Shown here one piece after another: positions 1 to 6,037 of a DNA stretch of 7,325 nt. Origin of the DNA: an uncultured Lachnospiraceae bacterium (lineage in GTDB: Bacteria > Bacillota_A > Clostridia > Lachnospirales > Lachnospiraceae); contig CAJUOF010000083.1 of the NCBI GenBank assembly GCA_910587905.1, forward strand, positions 1 through 7,325, given 5' to 3'. A program made the position numbers and the translations under genes. Within the stretch, counting starts at the first letter, position 1; the number at the start of each line of letters is the position of its first letter. The notes under the pieces were generated by a model. The model saw only the letters and a list, made by a program, of their open reading frames with translations. It was not told the origin of the DNA and searched no databases.

Positions 1-188
1 ACGACCAGACCAAGCTCGGCGCCCCGAAAGACTTCGAGGTGACGGTGCGGAACCTGAAGATCTCCGCGGGCGCGGGCTTCATCGTGGCCCTGACCGGGGA
101 GATCATGACCATGCCCGGACTTCCCAAAGTGCCCGCGGCCGAGAAGATCGACGTGGACGAGAGCGGAAAGATCACCGGACTGTTCTAA
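1..188 (+). CDS. fhs: Formate--tetrahydrofolate ligase, C-terminal 61 residues (5' end outside window)
   Basis: This is the 3' end of formate-THF ligase (10-formyl-THF synthetase), a cytoplasmic enzyme that joins formate to tetrahydrofolate using ATP. The reading frame enters at base 3 and stops with TAA at 186-188. The translation contains the well-conserved C-terminal Fhs stretch around VRNLKISAGAGFIVALTGEI followed by MTMPGLPKVPAAEKIDVD, and ends in GKITGLF. Full proteins of the family have about 550-560 residues, so roughly the last tenth is present; the ATP-binding part is outside the window. The next two genes encode the following two steps of the same pathway, which supports the call. 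The codons are rich in C- and G-ending forms, as expected for a well-expressed clostridial C1 enzyme. Confidence 0.93.
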   Translation, partial: DQTKLGAPKDFEVTVRNLKISAGAGFIVALTGEIMTMPGLPKVPAAEKIDVDESGKITGLF

Positions 189-207
189 ACAATATAGAAA
201 TACTCAG

Positions 208-236
208 GGGGGACAGTCTTCCGGCTGTCCCTCTTT
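208..236 (+). terminator. Stem-loop after fhs, weak or partial terminator
   Basis: GGGGGACAG (208-216) pairs with CTGTCCCTC (225-233) over nine base pairs including one G-U, around an 8-nt loop. Only three Ts (234-236) follow directly. The hairpin is terminator-shaped but the T-tract is poor, so partial termination or 3'-end protection of fhs mRNA with read-through into fchA is the likelier role. This is inferred from the sequence only. Confidence 0.5.
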
Positions 237-247
237 GCTGATGCACA

Positions 248-290
248 CGGGGCGGAGAGGAAATATGGCCGCTTATGCGGCCCCGCCCCG
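248..290 (+). other. GC-rich nested stem-loop in the fhs-fchA gap
   Basis: An outer 8-bp stem CGGGGCGG (248-255) / CCGCCCCG (283-290) stacks directly, on its 3' side, on an inner 6-bp stem GGCCGC (267-272) / GCGGCC (277-282) with a TTAT loop. An 11-nt bulge (256-266) lies on the 5' side. No T-tract follows, so it is not a classic terminator. Its flanks and core resemble the hairpin at 3311-3351 before the ABC ATPase gene. The role is unknown; mRNA processing, stabilisation or a dispersed intergenic element are options. Confidence 0.55.
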
Positions 291-296
291 GCACAG

Positions 297-326
297 CGAG
301 TAGGGAAAAGAGCGTACCCCTACTCG
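297..326 (+). other. Stem-loop just upstream of the fchA ribosome-binding site
   Basis: CGAGTAGGG (297-305) pairs perfectly with CCCTACTCG (318-326), nine base pairs around a 12-nt A-rich loop. It ends 17 nt before the GGAGGT ribosome-binding site of fchA (344-349). It could protect the fchA message 5' end after cleavage or act as an operator-like inverted repeat; nothing here decides. No riboswitch class that I recognise is present. Confidence 0.5.
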
Positions 327-357
327 ATTGAACATGACTTAACGGAGGTAGAAAAAG

Positions 358-987
358 ATGGGTTTTTCAACCGTGCAGTGCAATGAATTTGTGGAAGTAC
401 TTGCTTCCAAAGCCCCGGTTCCCGGCGGCGGCGGCGCCAGCGCCCTGGTGGGAGCGGTCGGCACGGCCCTCGGAAACATGGTGGGCTCCCTGACCGTTGG
501 AAAGAAGAAATACGCGGACGTGGAAGAGGAGATGTGGGAGCTCAAGGGAAAGGCGGACGCCCTCCAGAAAGAGCTCCTGACCCTCATCGAGCGGGACGCC
601 GAGGTGTTCGAGCCCCTCTCCAAGGCTTACGGCATGCCGAGGGCCACGGAAGAGGAGAAGGCCGAGAAGGCCCGGGTCATGGAGATCGTCTTAAAGGACG
701 CCTGCTCCGTTCCCATGGAGATCATGGAGAAATGCTGCGAGGCCCTGGACCTGATCGTGGAATTTGCCGCCAAGGGTTCCGCCCTGGCTATCAGCGATGC
801 CGGCGTGGGAGCCGCCTTCTGTAAGGCTGCCCTCCAGGGCGCCAGCCTGAACGTCTACATCAACACCAAGTCCATGGCAAACAGAGAGTATGCGGAGGAA
901 TTGAACCAGAAGGCCGACGCCATGCTGGCAAAATACACGAAGCTGGCCGATGAGGTGTTCGAGAGCGTTCTTGGAAGGTTAAAATAA
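358..987 (+). CDS. fchA: Methenyltetrahydrofolate cyclohydrolase (FTCD_C / cyclodeaminase family)
   Basis: A 209-residue cytoplasmic protein of the FTCD C-terminal (cyclodeaminase) family, which in clostridia acts as free-standing 5,10-methenyl-THF cyclohydrolase (FchA), interconverting 10-formyl-THF and methenyl-THF. The family's glycine-rich signature is at residues 20-30 (PVPGGGGASAL), followed by GALGNMV-like helix residues and LTVGKKKY at 45-52. The rest is helical, as expected for this all-alpha fold, and the length is the usual 205-215. The start is set by GGAGGT at 344-349, eight bases before ATG. It lies between fhs and folD, with 35 nt to the next start, so the three were probably co-transcribed. 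The same family includes formiminotetrahydrofolate cyclodeaminase; the absence of histidine-degradation neighbours and the fhs-folD flanks favour the cyclohydrolase reading. Its activity looks necessary here because FolD has lost cyclohydrolase residues. Confidence 0.9.
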   Translation: MGFSTVQCNEFVEVLASKAPVPGGGGASALVGAVGTALGNMVGSLTVGKKKYADVEEEMWELKGKADALQKELLTLIERDAEVFEPLSKAYGMPRATEEEKAEKARVMEIVLKDACSVPMEIMEKCCEALDLIVEFAAKGSALAISDAGVGAAFCKAALQGASLNVYINTKSMANREYAEELNQKADAMLAKYTKLADEVFESVLGRLK

Positions 988-1022
988 TGATCGGCAGATC
1001 AATCGTTTAGGAGGATAAGAGA

Positions 1023-1904
1023 ATGGCAAAGCAGCTGCTTGGCAAAGAAGTTACCGCCGCATTGAATGAGAAGATCATGGGGCAGGTGGCAGAACTGAAA
1101 GAGAAAGGGATCGTTCCCAAGCTGGGGATCGTCCGGGTCGGCGAGAATTCCAGCGATATTTCCTACGAGAAGGGCGCCACCAAGAGATGCGAAACTCTGG
1201 GCGTCGAAGTGGAAAAGATCCTGCTCCCGGAGGATATCTCCAAGGAAGAGCTTTTGAAGGTCATCGACAAGGTCAATAAGGATGATTCCATCCACGGAGT
1301 CCTGATGTTCCGTCCTCTTCCGAAGCATTTGAAGGCAGATCAGAGCGAGATCGAGAATGTGCTGGATCCCGCCAAGGACGTGGACTGCATGACCGACGGC
1401 TCCATGGCGGGAGTATTCACCGGAAAGCCCCTGGGCTTCCCTCCCTGCACTCCTCAGGCCTGCATGGAGATCCTGGATTACTACGGGATCGACTGCAAGG
1501 GTAAAAACGCCGTGGTCATCGGCCGGAGCCTGGTGGTAGGAAAGCCGGCCGCCATGATGCTGATGGCAAAGAACGCGACTGTCACCGTGTGCCATACGAG
1601 GACCGTCAACACGGCCGAGATCGCAAAGAAAGCGGACATTCTGGTCTCTGCGGCCGGTGTGTTAAACAGCCTGACCAAAGACTTCGTGAGCCCCGGACAG
1701 ATCGTCATTGACGTGTCCATCAACTGGGATGCGGAGAAGCCCAACAGCAAGGGCGGCAAGGGCGCCATCGCAGGCGACGCCGTCTACAGCGAGGTGGAGC
1801 CCATCGTGGAGGCCATCACACCCGTTCCCGGCGGCGTGGGAGCCGTGACCACCTCCGTCCTGGTGGGACACGTGGTGGAGGCTGCCATGAGGACCGTGAA
1901 ATAA
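1023..1904 (+). CDS. folD: Methylenetetrahydrofolate dehydrogenase FolD, probably without cyclohydrolase activity
   Basis: A 293-residue FolD-family protein that oxidises or forms 5,10-methylene-THF with NAD(P). Visible family features are the N-terminal catalytic domain with Y48, the PLP motif at 98-100, KDVD at 118-121, PCTPQ at 141-145, the Rossmann nucleotide-binding loop VVIGRSLVVGKP at 164-175 and the C-terminal TPVPGGVG at 266-273. A gapless alignment from memory to E. coli FolD places Ala52 (GCC, 1176-1178) where the catalytic Lys54 should be and Phe96 (TTC, 1308-1310) where Gln98 should be, while Tyr50 and Asp121 equivalents remain. Those two residues are known to be needed for the cyclohydrolase half-reaction, so the usual 'bifunctional' label is probably wrong here. 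FchA next door would supply that step. The start is supported by AGGAGG (1009-1014) eight bases before ATG. A long hairpin ends the gene. The family call is very sure; single function is inferred. Confidence 0.93.
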   Translation: MAKQLLGKEVTAALNEKIMGQVAELKEKGIVPKLGIVRVGENSSDISYEKGATKRCETLGVEVEKILLPEDISKEELLKVIDKVNKDDSIHGVLMFRPLPKHLKADQSEIENVLDPAKDVDCMTDGSMAGVFTGKPLGFPPCTPQACMEILDYYGIDCKGKNAVVIGRSLVVGKPAAMMLMAKNATVTVCHTRTVNTAEIAKKADILVSAAGVLNSLTKDFVSPGQIVIDVSINWDAEKPNSKGGKGAIAGDAVYSEVEPIVEAITPVPGGVGAVTTSVLVGHVVEAAMRTVK

Positions 1905-1934
1905 AAACTTGTAAAGTCTATTAGAGAGCATTTG

Positions 1935-2009
1935 GAAAAAGCCGGCTGTGTTCCTTTTTTGCGGCAGAGACTTCATGGTCCGTGAAAAAGGGAGACGGCC
2001 GGTTTTTTT
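1935..2009 (+). terminator. Long imperfect hairpin with T7 tail after folD
   Basis: Bases 1935-1964 pair with 1980-2009 at 29 of 30 positions around a 15-nt loop; the only mismatch is G1950 against G1994. The lower half is GAAAAAGCCGGCTGT against ACGGCCGGTTTTTTT, so an A-tract faces the seven-T run as in intrinsic terminators. The upper half pairs TTCCTTTTT with AAAAAGGGA. Six pairs are G-U, which pair only in RNA copied in the + direction, so the structure belongs to the folD transcript. Termination of the fhs-fchA-folD message is the simplest role. It is longer than a normal terminator and runs right up to the next gene. Confidence 0.75.
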
Positions 2010-2018
2010 ATTCGTCGT

Positions 2019-3227
2019 TTGGTTTCTGTCTTGCTGGTATTAGCCATGGCTTTGTCCCTGGCGGCCTGTGGAAATAAGGCGGATTCTGACAAAGGTGAGG
2101 CAGCAAAAGCGTCTGAAGGTGCGCAGGATGCAGGGAGCGAGGGTGCTGAGGATGGAGGTTCTTCGGCAGTCGGAGAGGGAAAGATCGGCCTGATGGTCGG
2201 CACGGTAGCCATCAGTGAAGAAGAGTACCGCAGTGCCGAAGCGTGGCAGAAGCAGCTTGGAGAGGATAAGGTGGTAATCCAGACCTATCCGGACAACTTC
2301 ATGAGTGAGGAAGAGACGACGATTTCCAATATGCTGTCCCTGGTTTCCGACCCGGATATCAAAGTCGTAATTTTTGTGCAGGGCGTACCTGGCGCCTCGG
2401 CGGCCATTGCAAAGGCAAAAGAGGTCCGCTCTGATATTCTTTACATCAATGGCGGACCCAACGAAGATCCGGATGTAGCCTGCGAAGCGGCAGATATCTG
2501 TATTGACTATGACAATTATTCCGCAGGTGCGCAGATGGCGGAGCGGGCAAAAGAGATGGGGACGGAGACGATGGTTTATTATTCGTTCCCCCGTCATCAG
2601 GGTTATGAGAAAGTGGCATACTCCGGAAATCAGTGTGAAGAGCGCTGCAAAGAGTTGGGTATTGAGTTTGTCCGTGTGACGATTCCTGATCCCCAGTCAG
2701 ATGCCGGCACGGCGGGAACGCAGCAGTTCATCATTGAAGATGTTCCCAAGGAGCTGGCGGCTTACGGATCGAATACGGCTTTCTTTGATACGAACACGAT
2801 GTCGACTCCGGCCGTGATCAAGGCCCTCTATGATGCGGGTGAGGGAATTTATATGAATCCCAGCCAGTCTTCTCCCTTCTGTGGTTATGCAGAAGCCCTT
2901 GGCCTGTCGGTTCCCGAAGATAAGACCAATGACTATGAGTGGATGATCGGAGCGCTCCAGGAGAAGCTGAAAGAGACGGATGACAATGGCCGTTTCTCTA
3001 CCCGTATGATTCCCACCGTGGTCATGGAAATGAATACGGCTGTGGAGTATGCCTTGGCCTACTTGAACGGTGAGACGGATGGAAAAGTGGATATGGCGGC
3101 CTTCAAGGACGCTTTGATCAGGGCTTCCGGAACGGACGAGGGAAATATCAGCTTTAACACCTATGACGTGAATGGCGTGAAGTATGACAACTTCGCACTG
3201 GTGCTTGGTCCCTGGGCTATGCTGTAA
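2019..3227 (+). CDS. DUF3798-like substrate-binding lipoprotein of an ABC importer; start uncertain
   Basis: An extracytoplasmic, membrane-anchored binding protein. Read from TTG 2019, a hydrophobic signal segment (residues 2-16) leads to the lipobox L14-A15-A16-C17, then a low-complexity Ala/Glu/Gly/Ser/Asp linker to about residue 54. A type-1 periplasmic-binding fold begins at KIGLMVGTVAISEEEY and runs to the C-terminus (402 residues). The whole resembles DUF3798 proteins; this family is recognised from memory and its ligand is not known to me. The start is abnormal. TTG has no ribosome-binding site. In frame upstream lies ATT CGT CGT (2010-2018), giving I-R-R before the hydrophobic core, exactly where M-R-R would be expected, and an in-frame TGA sits at 1983-1985. 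The frame begins straight after the T-run of the preceding terminator. Either a rare start codon is used or the 5' end was lost. The ATPase and two permeases downstream complete the transporter. Confidence 0.82.
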   Translation: MVSVLLVLAMALSLAACGNKADSDKGEAAKASEGAQDAGSEGAEDGGSSAVGEGKIGLMVGTVAISEEEYRSAEAWQKQLGEDKVVIQTYPDNFMSEEETTISNMLSLVSDPDIKVVIFVQGVPGASAAIAKAKEVRSDILYINGGPNEDPDVACEAADICIDYDNYSAGAQMAERAKEMGTETMVYYSFPRHQGYEKVAYSGNQCEERCKELGIEFVRVTIPDPQSDAGTAGTQQFIIEDVPKELAAYGSNTAFFDTNTMSTPAVIKALYDAGEGIYMNPSQSSPFCGYAEALGLSVPEDKTNDYEWMIGALQEKLKETDDNGRFSTRMIPTVVMEMNTAVEYALAYLNGETDGKVDMAAFKDALIRASGTDEGNISFNTYDVNGVKYDNFALVLGPWAML

Positions 3228-3269
3228 AAATCTTCAAAAAAATCTGTGACAGGAACGGATTTTGACAGC

Positions 3270-3310
3270 CATGCAGCGCAATTGAGAACCGATTGTGCTG
3301 CATGACTTTT
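3270..3310 (+). terminator. Strong terminator-like hairpin between binding-protein and ATPase genes
   Basis: CATGCAGCGCAAT (3270-3282) pairs with ATTGTGCTGCATG (3292-3304) over 13 base pairs with one G-U, around a 9-nt loop, followed by AC and TTTT (3307-3310). This is a good Rho-independent terminator shape within the transporter operon. With no clear promoter after it, partial read-through would lower expression of the ATPase and permeases relative to the binding protein, a common arrangement in ABC importers. The role is inferred. Confidence 0.72.
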
Positions 3311-3317
3311 ATGTGCA

Positions 3318-3357
3318 CGGGGCGAGCAGCTATGGCGGCATGTGCCCCGGCGTTTTT
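3318..3357 (+). terminator. Second GC-rich hairpin with T5 tail before the ATPase gene
   Basis: CGGGGC (3318-3323) pairs with GCCCCG (3344-3349), extendable by a G-U at 3324/3343, around a loop of about 20 nt. After GCG come five Ts (3353-3357). The large loop makes it a weaker terminator candidate than the hairpin just upstream. Its borders and core match the element at 241-292, which suggests a shared origin rather than an ordinary terminator alone. Confidence 0.45.
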
Positions 3358-3392
3358 CCTGAAAGATAAAGGGAGAGGAGAGATGAGGGACC

Positions 3393-5003
3393 ATGGACAC
3401 CTATTTGCTTGAAATGAGACACATCACGAAACGCTATGGGGAAAATACGGTTCTTAAGGATATGGAGCTTTTGGTAAAGCCCCGCGAGATCCATGCTCTG
3501 TTAGGGGAAAATGGGGCGGGAAAATCTACGCTTATGAATATCCTGTTTGGAATGCCGGTTATTCAGGACAGCGGTGGATTTGAGGGCGAAATTCGGAGGG
3601 AGGGGAAACCGGTTCAGATCGATACGCCCATCAGGGCTATGGAGGCCGGAATTGGAATGGTCCATCAGGAATTTATGATGATTCCCGGTTTTACCATTGC
3701 AGAGAATATCAAACTTAACCGGGAACCGTTAAAGAATTCTCTGGCGGGGAAGCTTGGAGGCAGGTATCTGTCTGTCATTGACTTTGATCAGATGGGCCGG
3801 GATGCGAGAGCGGCTCTGGACCAGGTGGGAATGGAGGTGAGTGAGCAGACACTGATGGACCGCCTGCCGGTGGGACATATGCAGTTCGTGGAGATTTCCA
3901 GAGAGATCGACAAGAAAAATATCAAGCTTCTGGTGTTCGATGAACCGACGGCGGTGCTGACGGAGAGCGAGGCCGGTGTATTGCTTGGAATTATGCGGAA
4001 GCTGGCCGATTCCGGAATTGCAATCATTTTTATTACCCACCGTTTGGACGAGGTGATGGAAGTGGCCGACCAGGTGACGGTTTTTCGAGACGGGGAGCTG
4101 GTCGGCAGTATGCCAATCGGAGAGACGGATACGGTAAAGATCGCGGAGATGATGATCGGCCGGAAGATGGGAGAGGCTTTTGAAAAGACAAGAGCCTGCA
4201 CGGACGAGAACCTTCCCTTTGCCGTGGAGCTTAAAAATTTTGCTGTGGATATGCCGGGAGAACGGACGAAAAGCGTCAGTCTTCAGGTGAAAAAGGGGGA
4301 GATCTTCGGATTGGCCGGGCTGGCCGGGCAGGGAAAAATTTCCATTGCCAACGGCATCATGGGGATTTGTCCTTCCGAGGGAGAGCTCCTGATCAATGGG
4401 GAACCTGTATCTAAGATCACGCCCCAGAAGATTCTGAAACAGGGCTGCGCCTTTGTGTCGGAGGACCGAAAGGGAACGGGGCTTCTTTTGGATAACTCCA
4501 TTGAAGACAACATAGCCGTTGCCGCTATGAAAGTTCAGAAGAAATATCTGCGTCGGTTCGGCTTTTTTACCCAGATTGACAAGAAGAAGATCCGCGCCCA
4601 TGCCCAGGAGATGATCAAGGCCCTGGATATCCGTTGTACGGGGCCGTCGCAGTATACCAGACGCTTAAGCGGCGGCAATCAGCAGAAGGTTTGCGTGGCC
4701 AGAGCACTCTCTCTGGAACCGGATATTCTGCTGGTTTCAGAACCGACCAGGGGGATCGATATCGGGGCGAAACGGCTCTTGATGGAATATTTAGTCCGAC
4801 TGAATCAGGAACGTGGGATGACGATTATCATCACCTCCTCAGAGCTTGCGGAGCTTCGCGCTGTCTGCGACCGGATCGCCATTATTTTTGACGGAACCGT
4901 GGTTGGAATTTTGCCTCCCGATGCTCCGGACCGGGAATACGGTCTCTACATGATGGGGTATGAGACAAAAGAAAAAGAAAGGAGCGTGGCAGAACATGAG
5001 TGA
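3393..5003 (+). CDS. ABC importer ATPase with two nucleotide-binding domains (RbsA/MglA/BMP type)
   Basis: A 536-residue cytoplasmic ATPase with two fused ABC domains that powers the two permeases downstream. Domain 1 (about 5-260) has Walker A GENGAGKST at 38-46, Q-loop Gln92, Walker B LLVFDEPT at 179-186 and switch His216, but a poor signature LPVGHMQ at 158-164. Domain 2 (about 275-520) has a poor Walker A GLAGQGKI at 309-316, a good signature LSGGNQQK at 425-432, Walker B LLVSEPT with Ser for Asp at 449, and Ser482 in place of the switch histidine. Such two-domain ATPases serve sugar (CUT2) and nucleoside/BMP importers; which class applies is open. The start is ATG 3393; AGAGGAG at 3374-3380 lies 12 nt upstream, slightly far. 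The stop overlaps the first permease start by 8 nt, so coupled translation is likely. Confidence 0.93.
   Translation: MDTYLLEMRHITKRYGENTVLKDMELLVKPREIHALLGENGAGKSTLMNILFGMPVIQDSGGFEGEIRREGKPVQIDTPIRAMEAGIGMVHQEFMMIPGFTIAENIKLNREPLKNSLAGKLGGRYLSVIDFDQMGRDARAALDQVGMEVSEQTLMDRLPVGHMQFVEISREIDKKNIKLLVFDEPTAVLTESEAGVLLGIMRKLADSGIAIIFITHRLDEVMEVADQVTVFRDGELVGSMPIGETDTVKIAEMMIGRKMGEAFEKTRACTDENLPFAVELKNFAVDMPGERTKSVSLQVKKGEIFGLAGLAGQGKISIANGIMGICPSEGELLINGEPVSKITPQKILKQGCAFVSEDRKGTGLLLDNSIEDNIAVAAMKVQKKYLRRFGFFTQIDKKKIRAHAQEMIKALDIRCTGPSQYTRRLSGGNQQKVCVARALSLEPDILLVSEPTRGIDIGAKRLLMEYLVRLNQERGMTIIITSSELAELRAVCDRIAIIFDGTVVGILPPDAPDREYGLYMMGYETKEKERSVAEHE
4978..4998 (+). promoter_or_regulatory. Ribosome-binding site deciding the start of permease 1
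   Basis: AAAGGAG at 4978-4984 lies 11 nt before ATG 4996, which overlaps the ATPase stop in ATGAGTGA (4996-5003). An earlier in-frame ATG at 4960 would add a basic 12-residue extension but has no visible ribosome-binding site before it. ATG 4996 is therefore preferred. Confidence 0.7.
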
Positions 5004-6036
5004 AAAAATCGTAAACGGTCTGAAACGCTTCGGCTCTGCGAGGCTGATCATTTCTCTGTTTTTCCTTGCACTTTTGGCAGTGACCTATGTGATGGATCTG
5101 TCCTTCGGGGCGACCGTATCGGATGTTCTGGTGCGCTGGTGCATGAATTTTGTTCTGGTGTTGGCCATGGTGCCCAGTGTGCTTTCCGGCTGTGGATTAA
5201 ATTTTGCTTCAACTCTGGGAATTTCCTGTGGCCTCCTGGGAGGCGTTTTGTCTATCGAGTTTGGGTTTACGGGACTTTTGAGTCTGGTGATGGCAGGGCT
5301 TTTCGGGTGTGTCTTTGCGGCGTTAGTCGGGGCTCTTTACGGAAAGCTTCTCAACTACATCAAAGGATCGGAGATGATGATCGCCACCTATGTGGGGTTT
5401 GCGTTTGTCTCTCTGATGTGCATCGTCTGGGTGTTTCTCCCGATCACGAACGACACACTGCGTTTGGCCATGGGAGGCGGTGTCCGCTTGAATGTGGAGC
5501 TTTCAGCCACCTTCGGCCATATGCTCAATGACTTTTTGCCGGTGAAGGTGGGGAGCATCACCATTCCCCTTGGATTCATGTTGGTCTGTGCGGCTTTCAG
5601 CCTGCTTCTCGGCCTGTTCTTAAACAGCAGGACGGGAAGAATGATGCGTGTGGCCGGGGAGAATCCCAAGTTTGCCCAGGCCTTGGATATCAACGTCAAC
5701 ACAAATCGGATTCTTGGCACGATGCTTTCAACCATGATCAGTGCCGTCGGGATTCTTTTTTATGCCCAGAGCTATGGTTTTTTGCAGCTCTACACAGCGC
5801 CCCTCAAAATGAGCTTTCTGGCGGTAGCTGCGGTGCTCATCGGCGGAGCGACTACCAGGAAGGCTTCGATCGGAAATGTGGTGCTCGGCCCCCTGTTATT
5901 CAACGGAATCCTCGCCACGTCGACGCCGGTGGCCAATGCACTGGCTCCGGACAGCAATCTGGCGGAAATTGTCCGTATCATTGTCAGTAACGGAATCATC
6001 GTGTATGCGCTGACAAAAATTAAGCGGGAGGTGTAG
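4996..6036 (+). CDS. ABC importer permease subunit 1 (BPD_transp_2 family)
   Basis: A 346-residue integral membrane protein, read from ATG 4996, with about 9-10 hydrophobic segments (roughly 15-33, 50-66, 72-90, 93-115, 125-149, 187-208, 238-256, 272-287, 293-308 and 325-341). The cytoplasmic coupling loop of this permease family is visible as GRMMRVAGENPKFAQALDIN (214-233), followed by the conserved small-residue segment LAVAAVLIGGAT near 275-286. KGSEMM at 123-128 corresponds to KGNEM in permease 2. Proteins of this type form half of the channel of sugar or nucleoside/BMP importers. The gene overlaps the ATPase gene by 8 nt and is followed by permease 2 after one base, so the three are certainly one transcript unit. 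Family sure; substrate unknown. Confidence 0.9.
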   Translation: MSEKIVNGLKRFGSARLIISLFFLALLAVTYVMDLSFGATVSDVLVRWCMNFVLVLAMVPSVLSGCGLNFASTLGISCGLLGGVLSIEFGFTGLLSLVMAGLFGCVFAALVGALYGKLLNYIKGSEMMIATYVGFAFVSLMCIVWVFLPITNDTLRLAMGGGVRLNVELSATFGHMLNDFLPVKVGSITIPLGFMLVCAAFSLLLGLFLNSRTGRMMRVAGENPKFAQALDINVNTNRILGTMLSTMISAVGILFYAQSYGFLQLYTAPLKMSFLAVAAVLIGGATTRKASIGNVVLGPLLFNGILATSTPVANALAPDSNLAEIVRIIVSNGIIVYALTKIKREV

Positions 6037-6037
6037 G

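Noticed and set aside
189..357. Known riboswitch (for example THF or glycine) before fchA
   Set aside because: The three simple stem-loops do not show the conserved core sequences of any riboswitch I can recognise.
339..623. Minus-strand open frame opposite fchA
   Set aside because: It mirrors the fchA coding region, has low-complexity Ser/Pro composition and no family likeness, and arises from GC-rich codon bias.
999..1595. 198-codon minus-strand open frame opposite folD
   Set aside because: It lies fully within folD, is histidine- and glutamine-rich as expected of an antisense shadow, and no recognisable protein motif is present.
1909..1924. TTGTAA...TATTAG as a promoter for the binding-protein gene
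   Set aside because: The spacing is far too short for -35/-10, and transcription from there would run into the long hairpin.
3262..3267. TTGACA as a -35 box for a promoter before the ATPase gene
   Set aside because: No TATAAT-like -10 occurs 16-18 nt downstream; the expected place is inside the 3270-3304 hairpin.
3729..4601. 290-codon minus-strand open frame opposite the ATPase gene
   Set aside because: The plus-strand frame has all ABC motifs; the antisense product has none and no ribosome-binding site of note.
4960..4995. Earlier start for permease 1 at ATG 4960
   Set aside because: It has no ribosome-binding site and would add a very basic extension; AAAGGAG before ATG 4996 is a better fit.
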